A DNA stretch of 64,000 bases, taken from contig NZ_ALAP01000043.1 in NCBI RefSeq assembly GCF_000280905.1, positions 1 to 64,000 on the forward strand, written 5' to 3'. This stretch comes from Streptomyces sp. AA1529 (GTDB lineage Bacteria > Actinomycetota > Actinomycetes > Streptomycetales > Streptomycetaceae). Positions 36,448-45,182 of the stretch are shown here, in pieces. Both the position numbers and the translations under genes were made by a program. Numbering within the stretch: the stretch's first letter is position 1; each line of letters opens with the position of its first letter. Under the pieces are notes generated by a model. It was not told where the DNA came from and searched no databases. It saw only the letters and a list, made by a program, of their open reading frames with translations.

Positions 36448-37962
36448 TCAGCCGGTTCCCTCGTGCTCGTCCGGAGCGTTCAAAGTGGCCTCCCCCTCGG
36501 GGCGGTGGACCGGCTCACGCCGAGCGAATCCTGCCTCCTGCATCCGGCGGACCAGACCCTCCCACTCGTCCCTCGTCCGGTCGAACCTCACCTGCATCAG
36601 ATCCACGCTCGTCTCCAACTGCTTCCTGGCCTGCCGCTGGTCCCGGCCGACCACAGCGAAGCGGACCACACCTTTGGAGGCCGTTGCGGCGACAGAGTCG
36701 GCCACTTTCCCGACCACCTCGATCCACGGTTCCTCGCCGAAGATGACGGATATGACAGAACCGAGCGTATGAACGCTCATTTTGATGATCGGCTGCCATC
36801 GGTCCACCACTCCTGCGCGCCGGGCACCGACGATGCCGCCGAGCCGCTCGGCAAGAGACACGTACCGGTTGTACACGTCCTGGCTGCGGTCCCTGAACGC
36901 CTCAGGTGTTTCCGCCAGGAGCTCGGGATCCCGGAGGAGACGCAGGAGGCTGTCCTTGTAGAGCGCCCACTCGTCGGTCCCCCTCGCCTGCCGCACATGA
37001 TCCAGACCGAGCCCGGTGAGCCCGACGTCCAACGGATTCTGGACGAGAGCGAACGCCTGCTGCTGGAGCATCCGGACCAGTTCGTCCGCGGACACGGCCG
37101 TGCCGCGTGAGAGCGCGCGGTCCAATTCCTGCAGGGCCGTACGGTCCAGCGAATCCGCCGGCGTCAGCGGATAGCGCCCCACAGCGTCCGACAGGGACGT
37201 GTTGTACTTCAGATCGGCAAGCTGCTTCAACTCGCCTGCAAACGGCTTCGACCGGTCGTATCGACCCTCTGCCGGGTCGGTGCCCTCGGCCACCACGAAT
37301 TCCCGGTAGAACTCCTCGCGCACCACTGATTCCCTGTCCACCGCCCACCGGGAGACGTCCCTCAGCCGGGCCTTCAGCCGTCTCGCGCCCTCCTCGTCGA
37401 GCTTGAAGTCACGCATCAGGCTCTCTGTCCGGAATCTGGCCATGCTCAGCAGCTGGTCGTGGAACGAGTCCTTGAGTTTGAGGTCGGTGAGCCGGGTGTT
37501 CTCGTCCTCGTCCCAGGACAGCCGGAGGCAGCTGCCCGTTCCCGCGTCGGCGACGACCTCCCGCCATGCCCGTTCCCCCTCGGTCCGAACGGTGAAGCTC
37601 TGCTCCGCCACCAGTCCGGTTTCTCTGTACAGATAGGGAACGATCACCGCGTCACGCAGCAGTTCCTCGAACGCATCGCGTGCAGCGCCGCCGTTCTGGA
37701 AATCCTGGTAGACGGCCTGATTGTTGAGGAAGAACGCACGGTTGACGATGACCTGCTGGGCATTCAGCATCGCCCGCAGGTACTCGTGGCGTACGGCCCG
37801 GAGGCGGGCACGAGCCACTTCGGCGTCCCGCAGTGACCGGCCGCCCTCAAGCATGGACCCGAGAAGTTCCTGTGGGACCCACTGGTTGTCGAGGCACTGG
37901 GCCACCACGGCGACCGGCTCGAGATCACTGTTGACGATCTTGTTGAACTCTTCGTCCGGCAT
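36448..37962 (-). CDS. Orphan 504-residue protein
   Basis: I do not recognise this protein. It begins MPDEEFNKIVNSDLEPVAVV, is mostly charged and helical (ARARLRAVRHEYLRAMLNAQ, GARRLKARLRDVSRWA), and has one moderately hydrophobic stretch at about residues 390-440 (IIKMSVHTLGSVISVIFG). There is no signal peptide. Codon use is richer in A/T third positions than in the neighbours, which suggests recent acquisition. ATG 37962 is preceded by GGAGAGG. It is convergent with the Nudix gene and has no operon partner. The helical, charged build would suit a scaffold or a defence or toxin-related protein, but nothing proves that. Confidence 0.8.
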   Translation of the reverse strand: MPDEEFNKIVNSDLEPVAVVAQCLDNQWVPQELLGSMLEGGRSLRDAEVARARLRAVRHEYLRAMLNAQQVIVNRAFFLNNQAVYQDFQNGGAARDAFEELLRDAVIVPYLYRETGLVAEQSFTVRTEGERAWREVVADAGTGSCLRLSWDEDENTRLTDLKLKDSFHDQLLSMARFRTESLMRDFKLDEEGARRLKARLRDVSRWAVDRESVVREEFYREFVVAEGTDPAEGRYDRSKPFAGELKQLADLKYNTSLSDAVGRYPLTPADSLDRTALQELDRALSRGTAVSADELVRMLQQQAFALVQNPLDVGLTGLGLDHVRQARGTDEWALYKDSLLRLLRDPELLAETPEAFRDRSQDVYNRYVSLAERLGGIVGARRAGVVDRWQPIIKMSVHTLGSVISVIFGEEPWIEVVGKVADSVAATASKGVVRFAVVGRDQRQARKQLETSVDLMQVRFDRTRDEWEGLVRRMQEAGFARREPVHRPEGEATLNAPDEHEGTG

Positions 37963-38250
37963 CGCTCGTACACCTCTCCGTCAGGGTTGGTCGCCCTCGA
38001 ACCATCTCTGTCCGCCTCGCACAAGCTGGTCGTGATTTTGACATTTGGTCACTACTGATCGACAGGCGTTTGTGAAGCGGCAGCCGGTCGACGTCCGCCC
38101 GTGCCATGTCGGCCGCCGGACGTGCTCGCCCACCAGCGCCTCACAGGCATGCGGGCCGTCGGCCGGGGCAGTGAGAAGCGGGGCACATGCGTGCGGGTCC
38201 TCGTGCACGCCGCTGCCCCTGACGCCGAACGTCCAGTGAGGGAGCGCTTC

Positions 38251-38454
38251 GTGAAGGTTCTGGTGATCGGTCTCGCCGTTCTGTTGGTGCTCGTCCTCCT
38301 GGCACTCCGTGGAGGCAGGGAACGACGTGGCTCCGGCCCCACCTGGGCCGGGGGCGGCGACTCCCCCGGAAGCGAACACGGGCACGGCGACGGCGGAAGC
38401 AGCGAGGGCGGAAGCGGCGAGGGCGGAAGCAGCGGCGGGGGAGGCGGTGACTGA
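38251..38454 (+). CDS. Small membrane protein with Gly/Ser-rich tail
   Basis: The 67-residue product has one N-terminal membrane helix (VLVIGLAVLLVLVLLAL) followed by RGGRERR and a Gly/Ser/Glu tail that repeats GGSSEGGSGEGG. Start GTG 38251 has GAGGGAG six bases upstream. The topology is a helix with an extended disordered domain. No function known. Confidence 0.6.
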   Translation: MKVLVIGLAVLLVLVLLALRGGRERRGSGPTWAGGGDSPGSEHGHGDGGSSEGGSGEGGSSGGGGGD

Positions 38455-38627
38455 CCGCCCCAAGGCACTCCGGCCCGGCCGGGACAGGCCCGTCCGCGGT
38501 CTTCTGCCTGCCCGGACTGTGCACGCTTGCGGCCCCTCACCCGCTGCGCTGCGGAGGGCGGCGTCGCCACGCCTCCTCCCGCTCTTCCCGCGCGTGCCGC
38601 CGGGAAGCATGGACCCCGGCAGCTGGT

Positions 38628-39761
38628 TCAGAAGGGCAGAAAGCCCCGCCGGGCCGCCACGGCAGCGGCCGAGGGCGCCCGCTGGACGGTGAGAAGAGCG
38701 ACGTCGTCCTGGAGCCGGCCACCGGTGTGGTCCAGCAGGTCGGTCACCACGGCGTCGGTGGTCTGCTCGGCGGTGCCGGTGGTCAGCTCGGCCAGGCGGC
38801 CGGCGAGTGGATAGAACTCCCCGGTGGCGTTGCGCGCCTCGATGACCCCGTCGGTGTAGAGGATCAGCGTCTCCCCTGAGGCGTACGCGTGCCGTTCCAC
38901 GGCCCGCGACTCGGGGGAGAGCTCGCCCAGCCCCAGGGGCGGGTACGGTCGGGCCGCTTCCAGAGCCCGAACCGCCCCTCGGCCGAGGACGTAGGGCGGC
39001 GGGTGTCCGCAGCAGACCAGAGCCAGCTCGTCGGCGTCGTCGAAGAGGTCGACGAGCACAGCCGTGGCGAAGTCCTCGATCATGTCGGTGTCGAGATTGT
39101 GCAGGCTCAGCACCGTGTCGAGTTCGCGGGCGAGTTCCGGCAGCGGCAGGTGGTGATGGGCGAACGCCCGAAAGGCACCGAGGACGAGGGCGGTGTCCTC
39201 CAGCGCGTCCAGGCCCTTGCCCCGCACATCCCCGATGATGAGCCGGGTACCGCCCACGATCCGGGTCGCGGCGTAGAAGTCGCCGCCCACCTGTGCCTCC
39301 TGCTGCGCCGACCGGTAGGCGGTCGCCAAGGACAGCCGCCCGAGCCGCGCCGGAGGCGGCTTGAGCAGTACCTCGCCGGCTGCCTCGGCCACTGTTCTGG
39401 CCTGTGCGAGCTGCTCGTCGCGGCGCCGGCGGCTGCGGCTGTAGAGGACGAGGGCGGCTGAGACCAGCGCGATGGCGGCGGCACGCGTGCTGTAGCCGAC
39501 GACGTCGGAGTCGGCGTTCGCCAGCCCGAGAGCCAGCTGCGTCACCACCGCGCACAGCCCGACGGCTGCGGTGGCCAGGGGGCCGCCCAGCACGGAGGTG
39601 ATGGCAGGAGCGACGATCACCAGCGGCCCGAAATGGCGGGAACTGGGCAACACGGCGTCGCAGATCGTCAATCCCACCACGAGCGCCACCGGCAGCAGCA
39701 GAACCGCCCCGGGGGCACGAGAAGCACGACGGAGCCATGCCCGACAGTCCCGATAGTCCAT
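38628..39761 (-). CDS. Membrane-anchored SpoIIE/PP2C-type Ser/Thr phosphatase
   Basis: The 377-residue protein has about four N-terminal membrane helices (residues 15-115: VLLLPVALVVGLTICDAVL, LVIVAPAITSVLGG and two more) and a C-terminal SpoIIE domain. Domain marks are VGGDFYAATRI, IGDVRGKGLDA (metal Asp), VLVDLFDD, VCCGHPPPYVL, LILYTDGVIEARN and DDVALL. Such enzymes dephosphorylate STAS anti-sigma antagonists like the one encoded at 23273, though the pairing is inference. ATG 39761; a TTG two codons upstream is open too. Confidence 0.9.
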   Translation of the reverse strand: MDYRDCRAWLRRASRAPGAVLLLPVALVVGLTICDAVLPSSRHFGPLVIVAPAITSVLGGPLATAAVGLCAVVTQLALGLANADSDVVGYSTRAAAIALVSAALVLYSRSRRRRDEQLAQARTVAEAAGEVLLKPPPARLGRLSLATAYRSAQQEAQVGGDFYAATRIVGGTRLIIGDVRGKGLDALEDTALVLGAFRAFAHHHLPLPELARELDTVLSLHNLDTDMIEDFATAVLVDLFDDADELALVCCGHPPPYVLGRGAVRALEAARPYPPLGLGELSPESRAVERHAYASGETLILYTDGVIEARNATGEFYPLAGRLAELTTGTAEQTTDAVVTDLLDHTGGRLQDDVALLTVQRAPSAAAVAARRGFLPF

Positions 39762-40108
39762 GCCCAACGGCTACACCACCATCCTCCGCCCGCCTCGGAA
39801 CGACTCGGGCGGCTTCGCGGAGAGCACAGCTGACTCCGCAACGCTGTCGCAGCAGCAGAATCCGAGCGACCGGGACCAGGCGCGCGGGGCGAAGGGTCGC
39901 GGCAGTGCAGCAGCGTGGTTCGAGCCCGGCCGGCCCCCGGACCCGCCGCGCCGTGACCGCCCGTCCCGGTGGCGAGCACCGTGCCCCGCGCCCGGCGATC
40001 GCTGCCGCGGACATGGCGGGTGAGGGCCGCGCACGCGCGACGTGCCGCCGGTCGACCGCGCGGAAGCGCTGGACCGGTCCGCGCCGCCGCCGGTCCATAC
40101 GACCGGAT
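39762..40108. other. No gene seen
   Basis: About 350 bases between the phosphatase start and the small protein gene. It holds the phosphatase promoter. Open frames here give only basic low-complexity products. Confidence 0.5.
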
Positions 40109-40318
40109 TCAGGCCTCGGGGTGCCGCTCCCGGCCGCTGGGCAGCTCACCCGACGCGGACTCCTCCAGCAGCGCGGTGTACTTGCGGGAGAGTTCCTCGT
40201 ACCGCGCGTCGGCCTCTTCGAGGGCTTGATCCGTCCGGCGCCTGTGCCGTGTCATGGCGTACAGGGCGACGGGTCCGGCGACGATCCAGAAGACGGCGAT
40301 CAGTGCCCACCACGGCAT
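40109..40318 (-). CDS. Small membrane protein with coiled-coil tail
   Basis: The 69-residue protein has one membrane helix (MPWWALIAVFWIVAGPVALYA) and a charged helical tail (RTDQALEEADARYEELSRKY). GAGGGGGAA precedes ATG 40318. Function unknown. Confidence 0.65.
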   Translation of the reverse strand: MPWWALIAVFWIVAGPVALYAMTRHRRRTDQALEEADARYEELSRKYTALLEESASGELPSGRERHPEA

Positions 40319-40651
40319 GGTTCCCCCTCGGTGCGGTGCTTCCGGTAGCGCCCGGCGCTCCGCCCGCAGCGTATGCCCTGGCACTCCGTACACCAACATC
40401 GTCGAGCGACCCCGCCTGCCGGTGACGCCGGACGCCCGGAACCCAGCGGCGGAGCACTCCGGGGTCGCCAGCGGCGGTTCGCGCCCCGATCCGCCGCGGT
40501 GACGTCCTGGACGGCCGGAACGCCTCCGCCGGCCGATCCGGTGAGCGGTGCCTGCCCCGGCCCTGTGGGCTGCGCTGTCGGGGCTCTGTGCCATGATGCG
40601 GACGCGCCCGGGGGAGTGGCGCGTGGTCACATGGGCGCCAGGGGGTTCGGG

Positions 40652-41746
40652 ATGAGTGGGGGCACGGAGCCGGACGGCACGTCCAAGTCGGACGAGGAGT
40701 GGGAGCGGTTTCTGCGCGAGTCGGTGGCGGGTGCCGCCGACGCCCCCAAGGAGCCGTCCGCGCGGGCCCGCGCCGTGACGCGGCGGCTGCGCGAGGAACC
40801 CGACCGCGGCCCGGAGGGCTGGCGCACCTACACGCCCGCCCGGCCCAAGCGCCGCACGGGCTGGTACGTGGCCGGACTGCTGGCCTCGCTGGTGCTGCTC
40901 GTGGTGGCGCTCGCGCCCGGCTGGGTGACAGGTCTCGTCCCCGGCGCCGACTCCGCACCGCGGGCGGCCGAGACCGCCCGCCCGGACCAGGCACCCCCGA
41001 CGCAGGCATCCCAACGCCCCACCCAGGACGAGCCGTTCCGCGGGTCCCCGGCGGCGCGCTGGGCGAGCGGCGCGGCCGGGATCACCGTGCCGAAGGCCGA
41101 AGCGGTCGGAGGGATGACCGCGGCCGAGGTCGAGCGCGCCCTCGACCGCAGCCGCGACTTCCTCGTCGCCTCCAGCCTGGACCGCGGGGTGCTGCGGGGT
41201 GAACATCCGGATGAGGCCATCGCACTGATCAACCCGCACCAGAAGGACGTCCAGGACTTTCTGGGCACCGCCTTCCGGAGCCCGAGCGAGAAGAACGACC
41301 CCCTCCTCCTCTTCAGCCGCTTCCGGCCCTCCCGCGTCCACCTGGTCGGCGATGTCGTGAAGACCCGGGGCCGGCTCACCTTCGAGGAGGGCGAGCGCGG
41401 CGCACTCCAGGTGACGGCCGACGTCACCTTCGTCTACCCGGTCACCCGCGCGGAAGCGGACGGCGACGACGAGATCGTCCGCACCATCGTCCGGCGCGAA
41501 CTGGTCCTGAGCTGGGACGACCCGGACAAGGTGCGGACCGAGCCGGGCACGTTCTCGATCGTCTCGTACAAGAACGACATGACCAACGGCGGTTGCGGCA
41601 CCCCCTCGGGCTACTTCGAACCGCCTTTCGGCACCGACCACGCGGCGGACGGGGACGGCGCGGACATCGATCCGTACGACCGCAGTGCGCCGGTCGAACG
41701 GGACGAGTCCTCCGGGGACGGGTGCAGGCGGGCGACCCGGTCCTGA
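40652..41746 (+). CDS. Single-pass membrane protein with extracytoplasmic domain
   Basis: The 364-residue protein has an acidic/basic cytosolic N-terminus (SKSDEEWERFLRES, RRLREEPDRGPEGW), one membrane helix at about residue 70-92 (GWYVAGLLASLVLLVVALAPG), a Pro/Ala-rich linker and a large outer domain of about 240 residues (DFLGTAFRSPSEKNDPLLL, LTFEEGERGALQVTADVTFVYPV). The build recurs in Streptomyces proteins of unknown function. ATG 40652 is used; ATG 40631 is in frame too. Two Cys in the outer domain (NGGCG and DGCRR) could pair. Confidence 0.75.
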   Translation: MSGGTEPDGTSKSDEEWERFLRESVAGAADAPKEPSARARAVTRRLREEPDRGPEGWRTYTPARPKRRTGWYVAGLLASLVLLVVALAPGWVTGLVPGADSAPRAAETARPDQAPPTQASQRPTQDEPFRGSPAARWASGAAGITVPKAEAVGGMTAAEVERALDRSRDFLVASSLDRGVLRGEHPDEAIALINPHQKDVQDFLGTAFRSPSEKNDPLLLFSRFRPSRVHLVGDVVKTRGRLTFEEGERGALQVTADVTFVYPVTRAEADGDDEIVRTIVRRELVLSWDDPDKVRTEPGTFSIVSYKNDMTNGGCGTPSGYFEPPFGTDHAADGDGADIDPYDRSAPVERDESSGDGCRRATRS

Positions 41747-41833
41747 CGGTGCAGATGACGACCGGCTGCCCGTGCCGCAGGACGCCTGAAAGCACCTCAC
41801 ATGGCGGGGGCGCTCGGCGGTTCCTCCCGACCC

Positions 41834-42508
41834 TCACAGCGGGGGACAGGTCTCACCGGCCTCCCTCGCGCCTCCGGTCCGGTCTGCTCCCGGCCGCGAG
41901 GGGCGCGGAGGCCGCTCCACGCCGGTGGAGGGCTGCTGCGGCTGCTGAGCGGTTGCCAGGGCCTGTTCGACGGCGTGCTGGCGCCGCCGCTGACGGCGCA
42001 GGACAAAAGGGTTGATCAGGCACATGCCCAGGGCCAGGAGATTCAGGCCGGCGAGCCCGTAGCGCCGATCGAGGACCTGTACCCCGGCGCTCAGGAGCAA
42101 CAGCAGTGCGGCGGCACTCATCAGCCACCACATCCACCGGTGCCGCTGGGCACTCAGCGTGCGCCGCTGCCGCCTGACGATGTCGATGGCGGCCGGCAGC
42201 TCGGCGGGGTCCTGCGGCAACCTTCCCCGCTGGATCTGACGGCCCACCCGCATGTAGCGGCTCGGGGTCAGTCCGAAGCCGGCCGCACGCCGACGAGTCC
42301 ACCGCCATGCCCAGGCGGCAGCCCCTGCGCTCGGCAGAAGAACGGCGGCAGTGAAGAACAGGCCCCGCGTGGGGTCCCACTCGCCCTCTCCGGCGAACGC
42401 GCCCGCCAGAAACCCGGCCAGCGCCGCTGCCAGGAGCACGATGATGACGATCGCGACCGCGTGGAAGCGCCCGGCATCCGTACGTGTCTCCCCGTCCTGC
42501 CCGGACAT
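41834..42508 (-). CDS. Membrane protein, two helical hairpins
   Basis: The 224-residue protein has two helices near residues 15-60 (VAIVIIVLLAAALAGFLAGA, LFFTAAVLLPSAGAAAWAW), a basic middle loop, and two more at about 130-175 (WMWWLMSAAALLLLLSAG, LAGLNLLALGMCLINPF). The C-terminal 50 residues are Arg/Gln/Pro-rich. No family recognised. ATG 42508 has AGGGGGGACC upstream. Confidence 0.7.
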   Translation of the reverse strand: MSGQDGETRTDAGRFHAVAIVIIVLLAAALAGFLAGAFAGEGEWDPTRGLFFTAAVLLPSAGAAAWAWRWTRRRAAGFGLTPSRYMRVGRQIQRGRLPQDPAELPAAIDIVRRQRRTLSAQRHRWMWWLMSAAALLLLLSAGVQVLDRRYGLAGLNLLALGMCLINPFVLRRQRRRQHAVEQALATAQQPQQPSTGVERPPRPSRPGADRTGGAREAGETCPPL

Positions 42509-42693
42509 CGCGGTCCCCCTTCTGGTGCGTTGCGGTACGTGGCCGGATACCCGGACCCGCCTCCGGCACACCGCGGTATCCCGGTGCGGAGCCGTGTGGC
42601 GGACGCAGCCTTCCGCGTCGCGTGTTCCGGGGGCCTGGGCGCTGTGCGGCGGTGCATGCGAACCCCGCTTCCCGGCCCGAGCGCCGACGAGGA

Positions 42694-44268
42694 TCACCGG
42701 GCGCCTCCTTCGGCCGGTACGTGCTGCTCTCCCGGACGGCCGTTCCCCGGGCCGGGAGGCCGGCGGAGGATGCGGACCGCGTGGGTGAGGCGGAGCACGA
42801 TCGCTGTGAGCCCGGCGGCGGCCGCGACGCAGAGGGCGGTCATGGCGTCGGGTATCCACTGCAGCAGTCCGAGCACGTCACCGTAGTGGGCGGCCGACGC
42901 CAGGAGAAGCAGGGGCACCGCGCAGACCGTGCACCAGGCGGCGGTGCGGGCGAGGACGCGCTTCCGGGGGAGTGACCCGACGGTCCCGCGCTTGAGGAGC
43001 AGCGCCGCGTGCCCGGTGGAGAGGACCAGCAGTGCGGCCAGAGCGGTGCTGCTCCAGACCGCCCAGTAGTAGAGGGACGCGGAGGGGGCGTCCGTGGGCT
43101 GCCGTCCGCCGGCCAGGATCCGTGCCGCTCCGAAGCCGGCCTGCATGACGGCTTCGTCCTGGAGGAGGCCGTAGAGGTTCTGCTGGAGGACGAGCGCGAT
43201 GTTCCGCTCCGGGACGAGGAAGAGCATGGCCGAATAGCCGGGGGTTGCCCCGGTGTGCCAGACGGCGTCCCGGAGCGGCGCCTTGAGCCCGCCCACCCGC
43301 CAGCCCAGTCCGTATCCGGTGCGGGCGCCGGGGGCTCCGCTTTCGGTCCGCAGCGTGCCTTCGGTGCGCATCAGCCGGATCGACGCGGAGGTCAGCAGGG
43401 GCTTTCCGCCGGCGGTCTTCCCGCCGCGGAGCTGCAGAGCGGCGAAGTCTGCGAGGTCGGCCAGGGTTCCGCCCAGGTAGCCGTAGCCGGCTCCGTGGTC
43501 GTCCACCTCGTCGGCGACGGCCGCGGGTCTGCCCCACAGCAGCTGATGCCCGGGAGGCAGGTGCTGCTCGCGCGCCGAGGCCCGGTCGGCGATGGCGGTG
43601 TCCATGCCCGCCGGGGTGAGCACGGCCCGCCTGATGTATTCGGCGAAGGGACGGTGGGTGACGGCCTCGATCACGGCGGTCAGGACCAGGTAGTTGGCGC
43701 TGGTGTAGGTGTAGTCGGTACCGGGCGGTCCCGTCGGCTCGATCCGGTCGAGGGCGGCCAGGCGTCCCGCGGGCGGAGGGCAGTCGGCGTCGTAGCAGTC
43801 GGCCACGTCGAAGGTCGCGGATTCGGGGAGGCCGGAGGTCTGTTCGAGCAGGTGGCGGACCGTCACTTTCCCGGCGTGCGCAGGACCGCCGAACCGGAAC
43901 GCCGGAAGGTGGTCGACCACCGGATCGTCCAGGCCGAGGCGTCCGTCCTGCACGAGCGTCAGCACGGCGGTCGCGGTGACGGGTTTGGCGACGGATCCCC
44001 ACAGGAACGGGGTGTCGGCCGTGACGCGTTCGCCCCTGCCGTCCTCTCCCCAGGAACGTTGATGCACCGGCCCCTCGGGGCCCACGACGGCGTAGGAGAG
44101 TCCGGGTGTGCGGGTGGCTTCCATCCGGTCCCGGACATAGGCGTCGATCGCGGCGTAGCGGTCCGTCGAAGCGGTGGCTTCGGCGGGAGGAGCGGCCGCC
44201 GCGCACAGCAGCAGCGCGAGCAGCGCGGGCATGGTCCTCGTGGCGATGCGCCGGAGGAAGGAGCGCAT
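42694..44268 (-). CDS. Serine hydrolase (beta-lactamase class C fold) with membrane tail
   Basis: The 524-residue protein has a signal peptide (MRSFLRRIATRTMPALLALLL, AAAAPPAEA), then a class-C/DD-peptidase-like domain: Ser-Val-Ala-Lys in FLWGSVAKPVT (S-x-x-K), TYTSANYLVLT at the Tyr motif, and VWHTGATPGYSAMLF (H-T-G). The Tyr motif is Y-T-S where most relatives have Y-S-N. After about residue 390 four predicted membrane helices follow. It is secreted and membrane-anchored; substrate unknown. It is divergent from a TetR gene with tandem operators in between. Confidence 0.87.
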   Translation of the reverse strand: MRSFLRRIATRTMPALLALLLCAAAAPPAEATASTDRYAAIDAYVRDRMEATRTPGLSYAVVGPEGPVHQRSWGEDGRGERVTADTPFLWGSVAKPVTATAVLTLVQDGRLGLDDPVVDHLPAFRFGGPAHAGKVTVRHLLEQTSGLPESATFDVADCYDADCPPPAGRLAALDRIEPTGPPGTDYTYTSANYLVLTAVIEAVTHRPFAEYIRRAVLTPAGMDTAIADRASAREQHLPPGHQLLWGRPAAVADEVDDHGAGYGYLGGTLADLADFAALQLRGGKTAGGKPLLTSASIRLMRTEGTLRTESGAPGARTGYGLGWRVGGLKAPLRDAVWHTGATPGYSAMLFLVPERNIALVLQQNLYGLLQDEAVMQAGFGAARILAGGRQPTDAPSASLYYWAVWSSTALAALLVLSTGHAALLLKRGTVGSLPRKRVLARTAAWCTVCAVPLLLLASAAHYGDVLGLLQWIPDAMTALCVAAAAGLTAIVLRLTHAVRILRRPPGPGNGRPGEQHVPAEGGAR

Positions 44269-44301
44269 GGGCTTCCTTGTCGTCGATCCCGGACACGGAA
44301 A

Positions 44302-44347
44302 ATAACCGTATGGCCGTACGGTTATAACCGTACGATGGTATGGTTAT
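44302..44347. promoter_or_regulatory. Two tandem 24-bp palindromic operators
   Basis: ATAACCGTA-TGGCCG-TACGGTTAT (44302-44325) is a perfect palindrome in its arms. ATAACCGTA-CGATGG-TATGGTTAT (44324-44347) has one mismatch. The two overlap by AT and are centred 22 bp apart, so two dimers would bind the same helix face. They lie between the serine hydrolase and TetR starts. Confidence 0.9.
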
Positions 44348-44350
44348 CAA

Positions 44351-45004
44351 GTGTCAAGAACCGCCGATCACGGAGAACGCAAGCGCCGGATCGCCGTCGC
44401 TGTCCGGGCGCTGATCTCCGACCAGGGGCTCGACGCGGTCACCGTCGCTCGCACCGCGGCGGCGGCCGGCATGTCCGTCGGACTCGTCCAGCACTACTTC
44501 CGCACCAAGGACGACATGCTGCTCCACACCTTCCAGGAGGTCGGCGCGGCTCTCCGCGAACGGGCCGAGCAGCGCATCCGGGACGGCATCGAACACCGCC
44601 GCCCGGTCGCGGACGTCCTGGCGCAGGCGATGACCGAACTCCTCCCCCTGGACGAGGGGCGCCGCACCGAGTTCCGCGTCAGCAGAGCGTTCGCCGGCCG
44701 CGCGCTGGACGTCCCGGCCCTCGCCGAGATCGACGCGGAGACCACCCGGCGCGTGCGTGCCGACATCGCCACGGCCGTCCGCAACGGCAAGGAGTGCGGC
44801 GAGGTCGAGACCGGACTGGACCCCTGGCCCGCCGCCGTCCGGCTGACCGCCGTCACCCAGGGGCTCGCGACGCAGGTGTATCACGACCCCGCCGGGGTGA
44901 ACGGCATGAGCGCGGCCGAACTGGCGGCATCCGTGATCGACGCCGAACTGGCCACCGTCTTCACCGGCGAGTGCCGCCAGTACGCCGCACAGCACGATGC
45001 TTGA
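44351..45004 (+). CDS. TetR-family regulator
   Basis: The 217-residue protein has a helix-turn-helix at residues about 15-58 (VAVRALISDQGLDAVTVART, AAGMSVGLVQHYFRTKDDM), the BetI-like variant, and a helical C-terminus (TAVTQGLATQVYHDPAG). GTG 44351 begins four bases after the second operator, so it probably starts from a leaderless or very short-leader message. It represses itself and the divergent serine hydrolase. Confidence 0.9.
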   Translation: MSRTADHGERKRRIAVAVRALISDQGLDAVTVARTAAAAGMSVGLVQHYFRTKDDMLLHTFQEVGAALRERAEQRIRDGIEHRRPVADVLAQAMTELLPLDEGRRTEFRVSRAFAGRALDVPALAEIDAETTRRVRADIATAVRNGKECGEVETGLDPWPAAVRLTAVTQGLATQVYHDPAGVNGMSAAELAASVIDAELATVFTGECRQYAAQHDA

Positions 45005-45182
45005 TGCCTCCCGGCCGGCCCCGGTGCGAGATGCACGCAGCGGCAGCATGCCCCGGTGAGCCCGTACGGCCCGCCATGACCGGGTCGGGGCCGAACGGGA
45101 GCCGCGCCGGAGACGCACCCCGCGCGGTCGGGACCCCACTCGTCGGCTCCCGGAGCCGCCGCGACGACCACGCGGGGCCGGG

